NCBI GenBank assembly: GCA_013400115.1
Contig: VXBP01005623.1
Location: forward strand, 1,076,263 to 1,140,262
DNA length: 64,000 nt
Direction of reading: 5' to 3'
Source of the DNA: Rhinopomastus cyanomelas
Taxonomy: Eukaryota; Chordata; Aves; Bucerotiformes; Rhinopomastidae
Shown: positions 61,103 through 64,000 of the stretch, piece by piece
Position numbering within the stretch: the stretch's first letter is position 1
Layout: every line of letters begins with the position of its first letter
Notes under the pieces: model-generated
Database searches by the model: none
What the model saw: the letters and a program-made list of their open reading frames with translations, nothing else
What the model was told of the DNA's origin: nothing
Program-made: the position numbers and the translations under genes

Positions 61103-62112
61103 TTTCTTAGTCACTTCTAAACGCTGCCCTGTGTCTGGTGACACTGCAGATGTCTGCAGTGAGGTTATGGCAGGTACCTGTCCTTCAGCTGAGGGCACAC
61201 AGCTAGGTCTGTGCAGTACTGTAGCCCAGTTTGCTCTTTCGTAGGATTTGGAGACAATTATCACCTGTCTGTACAGAAATCCTGTTTTTCTCATGAAACC
61301 TCTTTGGTTTCTCTCGTGGTAATCTTCACAGTAATTAACACTTGTGGTGACTCATTCCTGTCACTGGTGGCAATGAGTGGAACTCCAGCCTTCCCAGTCA
61401 TCAGCCTACACCCTGATCTTCCTCCTGTTCCTTTTGAATGGGCTTCAGCAAGAAACAATCTGGCTCACAAAAGGTGAGACCCAAATCTGCTCTCACTGCT
61501 AGGACTGTCAGTGGTCTAAACCAAGAATAACCTGACAGAAGCATCTGAAGGCCACCTGAGCTGGGGGTCTGGAAGGAGGTCTGCACGCACACCAGGGAGT
61601 GGACTGAAAGCCCTGGCAGCTGTCAGGAGGGCTCCCAAGCTGCAAGGCTATAAATGACTGATGAGATAACAGCTGGCAAAGGGCTCTAATGAATATGCTC
61701 CATCACTGGACAGATGTTTCTAGCTCCAGTCTCAGGACTCTGGCTACTCTGAACAGATTTCTGGCAACATTTTTCAACATTTAACATATATTACCCCTGA
61801 AACTAGTTTTCTTAGTTACTAAATTGTTAGCAGCTTAAGGGAGAGCACAGTACATCGTTCACGAGATGAGAGTGTCAAGCACTCAGGTCACTCATCTTTC
61901 TTCCACAAGGAGAAGACAGAATTGAAACAGAAGGTGGCAAATGTTATGGCAGGGGAAGTAGCATGGTATGAGTGGAAATAAATCCTTGGGAATGAAAGAG
62001 AAAAGAAAGACAGGAGAAATAAAAGAGTAAGATTAGTAAATTTCTGTCCATTAAACTGTGTTACTGAGGCCAGGAGTAACATCTGCGTAACATCTGTGTA
62101 GCAGGTGTAACA
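61103..62112. other. Intergenic stretch, no recognised feature
   Basis: About 1 kb of unique DNA between two CR1 clusters, with short ORFs only. Confidence 0.5.
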
Positions 62113-62458
62113 TCACCTCTGTGCCTGGCAAGATCCTGGAGCAGATCCTCCTGGAAAATGTGCTGAAGCACATGGAAAGTAAAGAGGTGACTGGTGACAG
62201 CCAACATGGCTTTGCCAAAGGCAGGTCACACCTGATGGACCTGGTAGCCTTTGTATGACTGGGTTGCAGGTCTGGTGGATAAGAGTAGAGCAGCTGATGT
62301 CATCTGCCTGGACTTGTGTAGGGAATTGGACACTGTCCTGCACAACATCCTTGACTCTAAAACAGAGAGACATGGATCTGACAGATGGACGTCTCTGTGG
62401 ATAAGGAGTTGGCTGGATGGTCACTCTCAAAAGAGTTGTGGTCAATGGCTCAGTGTCC
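62113..62458 (+). mobile_element. CR1 LINE internal fragment (reverse transcriptase part)
   Basis: Sense ORF2: L-E-Q-I-L-L-E-N-V-L-K-H-M, then G-F-A-K-G-R-S-H-L-M-D-L-V and, after a frameshift, D-V-I-C-L-D-L-C (the first catalytic Asp block of RT). No 3' end: it stops at 62458 against an opposite-strand CR1. Confidence 0.85.
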
Positions 62459-62925
62459 AACCATCAACCCAACCCCACCCTGCTCATTAAACCCTGGTCC
62501 CTGGACCACATCTACTCATTTTTTTGAAGCCCTCAAGGGATGGCAACTCCACCCCCTCCCTGGGCAGCCTGTTCCAACCCCTGACTACTTTGCCAGGGAA
62601 GAAATTCTTCCTGATGTCAAATCTAACCCCTCCCCTGGCACAACTTAAGGCCATTTCCTCTTGTTCTATTGCTAGTGACTTGGGATAAGAGACCAGCCCC
62701 TACAGAGGAGTTTACAACTTCCTGTCGGGTAGTTGTGAGGAGCAATAAGGTTTTCCTTCAGCCTCCTTTTTTTCTAGAGAAACAGCCTCAGTTTCCTCAG
62801 CCACTCCTCATCAGACCTGTCCTCCAGGCCCTCCATCAGCTTTGTTGCCCTTCTCTGGACCCGTTCCAGCACCTCAATGTCCTTCTTATTCTGAGGTACT
62901 CAAAACTGAACACAGTTTTTGAAAT
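62459..62925 (-). mobile_element. CR1 LINE lacking its 3' terminus (class C)
   Basis: ccatcaacccaaccccaccc, acatctactcatttttttga, cagcctgttccaacccctga, the ORF2 C-terminus, ending cctcaatgtccttcttattc. Compared with 23497-23752 it has lost about 40 bp of 3' UTR and the octamer tail at the junction. Confidence 0.9.
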
Positions 62926-63782
62926 CCATCACTGTCATAAACATAGACTGATGCCTTTCTGTAGAACGAGGGTCTGTGTTAGCAGAGCTCACATCGCCTG
63001 TCACTGAAATGTGGCTGCAGCTATGGAAGAGGAGCAGCTCTGCCAGCAGGATTGTTTTCATCTGGGGGATGAAGATGTGGCCGACGAGAATGGCTTTGGA
63101 GTTTGTGCAGGAAGAACACAAGGAAAGGACTTATGTTGGAATCCCTTTGGGGCACTGAATCTATCCACTTGCCTATGTCTGAGAGTCAGGCTGAGACTCT
63201 CTATGTCTGAGAGTCTACAGGCACAAGGGTAGCACAAACTGAACAAATGGAAACTGTTTGCTGTGATGGAAACTATGGATTAGTTTTTGTACTGGACACC
63301 AACTGGTTCATGCCAGAGCTTTGGACAGAGAAGCTTAGAGATATAGGAGAGGAAGGGTTGAGGTGGTGTTGGGTGGCTCCAGTGTCTTCCAGGTGGCAGG
63401 AGGAGAGGCAAGGCCAGTCCTACACACCTGTCTCCAAGCCCTTCCCAGCCCTATTATTCTCATTTTCCAATGGAAGGGACACTCTGGCCTTAGCTGAGTC
63501 CCGAGGGCTTGCTGTTGGACAGCTGCGTCTCACGTAGTTTCAGAAGAGCCTTAAGCCAGGTCTGTGCAGTCCCAGGATGCTAAGGCAGGGACGGCTTGAA
63601 TTAACAAAATAGCCTGGTCACCTGCTTCAGAAAACCCTTGCTGGTTCAATGCACTGTGTGAAATAACCTGCAGTTCACTCATCGTTAAACACAACCTCCA
63701 AACGCAGCCTTGTTGGACAAACTGTAAGTGACTTTTGAAGCCAATTTAACTAGGGTATGACTGGATATAAATTTAATACAAC

Positions 63783-63842
63783 ACTGGGTGATCTTGGAGG
63801 CCTTTTCCAACCTTAATGATCCTGTGATTTTATGATTCTGTG
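63783..63842 (+). mobile_element. CR1 LINE, 3' tail only
   Basis: aacactgggtgatcttggag, gccttttccaaccttaatga, then three octamers (gatcctgtgattttatgatt). Same type as 41770-41853. Confidence 0.82.
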
Positions 63843-63887
63843 AAAGGTGCCCAGTCCTTTAGTGAAGACAGGGAAACTGTGTGGAGG

Positions 63888-64000
63888 AGGTTCTTACCCA
63901 AGAGGTTAAGGCTGGACATCAGGAGATATTTCTTCCCTGGCAGAGTGGTCAAACACTGCAACAGGCTGCCAGGGAGGAGGTGGATTCACTGTCCCTGGAG
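63888..64000 (+). mobile_element. CR1 LINE fragment (class C), cut by window end
   Basis: aggttaaggctggacatcag, atttcttccctggcagagtg, actgcaacaggctgccaggg, gtggattcactgtccctgg: the sense ORF2 C-terminus continuing past the window. It follows 45 bp behind the preceding CR1 tail. Confidence 0.9.

Noticed and set aside
1..64000. CRISPR arrays, operons or bacterial insertion sequences
   Set aside because: No regularly spaced repeats with spacers, no tightly packed long ORFs; the window is plainly vertebrate.

Overview
This window is vertebrate nuclear DNA, almost certainly from a bird. The main evidence is the dominant repeat: about 40 recognisable pieces of CR1 LINE retrotransposon on both strands, most ending in the ATTCTGTG/ATTCTATG octamer tail typical of CR1. 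By my hand tally they cover roughly 14 kb, or about 22% of the readable bases. That is high for a bird; woodpeckers and relatives (Piciformes) and hoopoes/hornbills are the known high-CR1 lineages, so such a source is plausible but not proven. There are no operons, CRISPR arrays or prokaryotic genes.

The only protein-coding sequence I can support is the first coding exon of GMDS (GDP-mannose 4,6-dehydratase) on the minus strand at 14583-14696. It encodes 38 residues ending in RKVALITGITGQ, immediately followed by a GT splice donor. Positions 1-14582 are therefore the 5' part of GMDS intron 1. A CpG island (about 14440-16200) holds the exon, a 778-N gap and the promoter, with GC boxes, CCAAT boxes in both orientations, an ETS site, a CACGTG E-box and a CTCF-like core. 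The gap is flanked by the same 35 bp on both sides, so the two contigs probably overlap and the N run is likely spurious.

Positions 16200-64000 lie upstream of GMDS and read as intergenic DNA packed with CR1 fragments. I find no convincing second gene. In sense orientation I sort the CR1 3' ends informally into four classes. Class A carries aggtgatcctgctgtg. Class B carries tagttagagctgtccctgc. Class C carries a tggatggttggact-like end. Class D carries a ccatggcaggggag-like end. Several copies keep the C-terminal end of CR1 ORF2 (R-R-x-F-H-x-N-x-R-x-N-F-F and related). These account for many of the short ORFs, and none is an intact gene.

The most interesting non-CR1 element is at 49045-49228. 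It has a tRNA-like head, with a perfect T stem, a good B box and Lys-CUU-like sequence, fused to a CR1-type 3' tail: a CR1-mobilised SINE or a tRNA/CR1 chimera. Other points worth attention are a possible LTR at 29897-30761, a CR1 nested in an opposite-strand CR1 (54639-55952), several head-to-tail CR1 pairs, a single N at 37204 that hides missing CR1 sequence, and a Sox/Oct-like composite motif in unique DNA near 39880.
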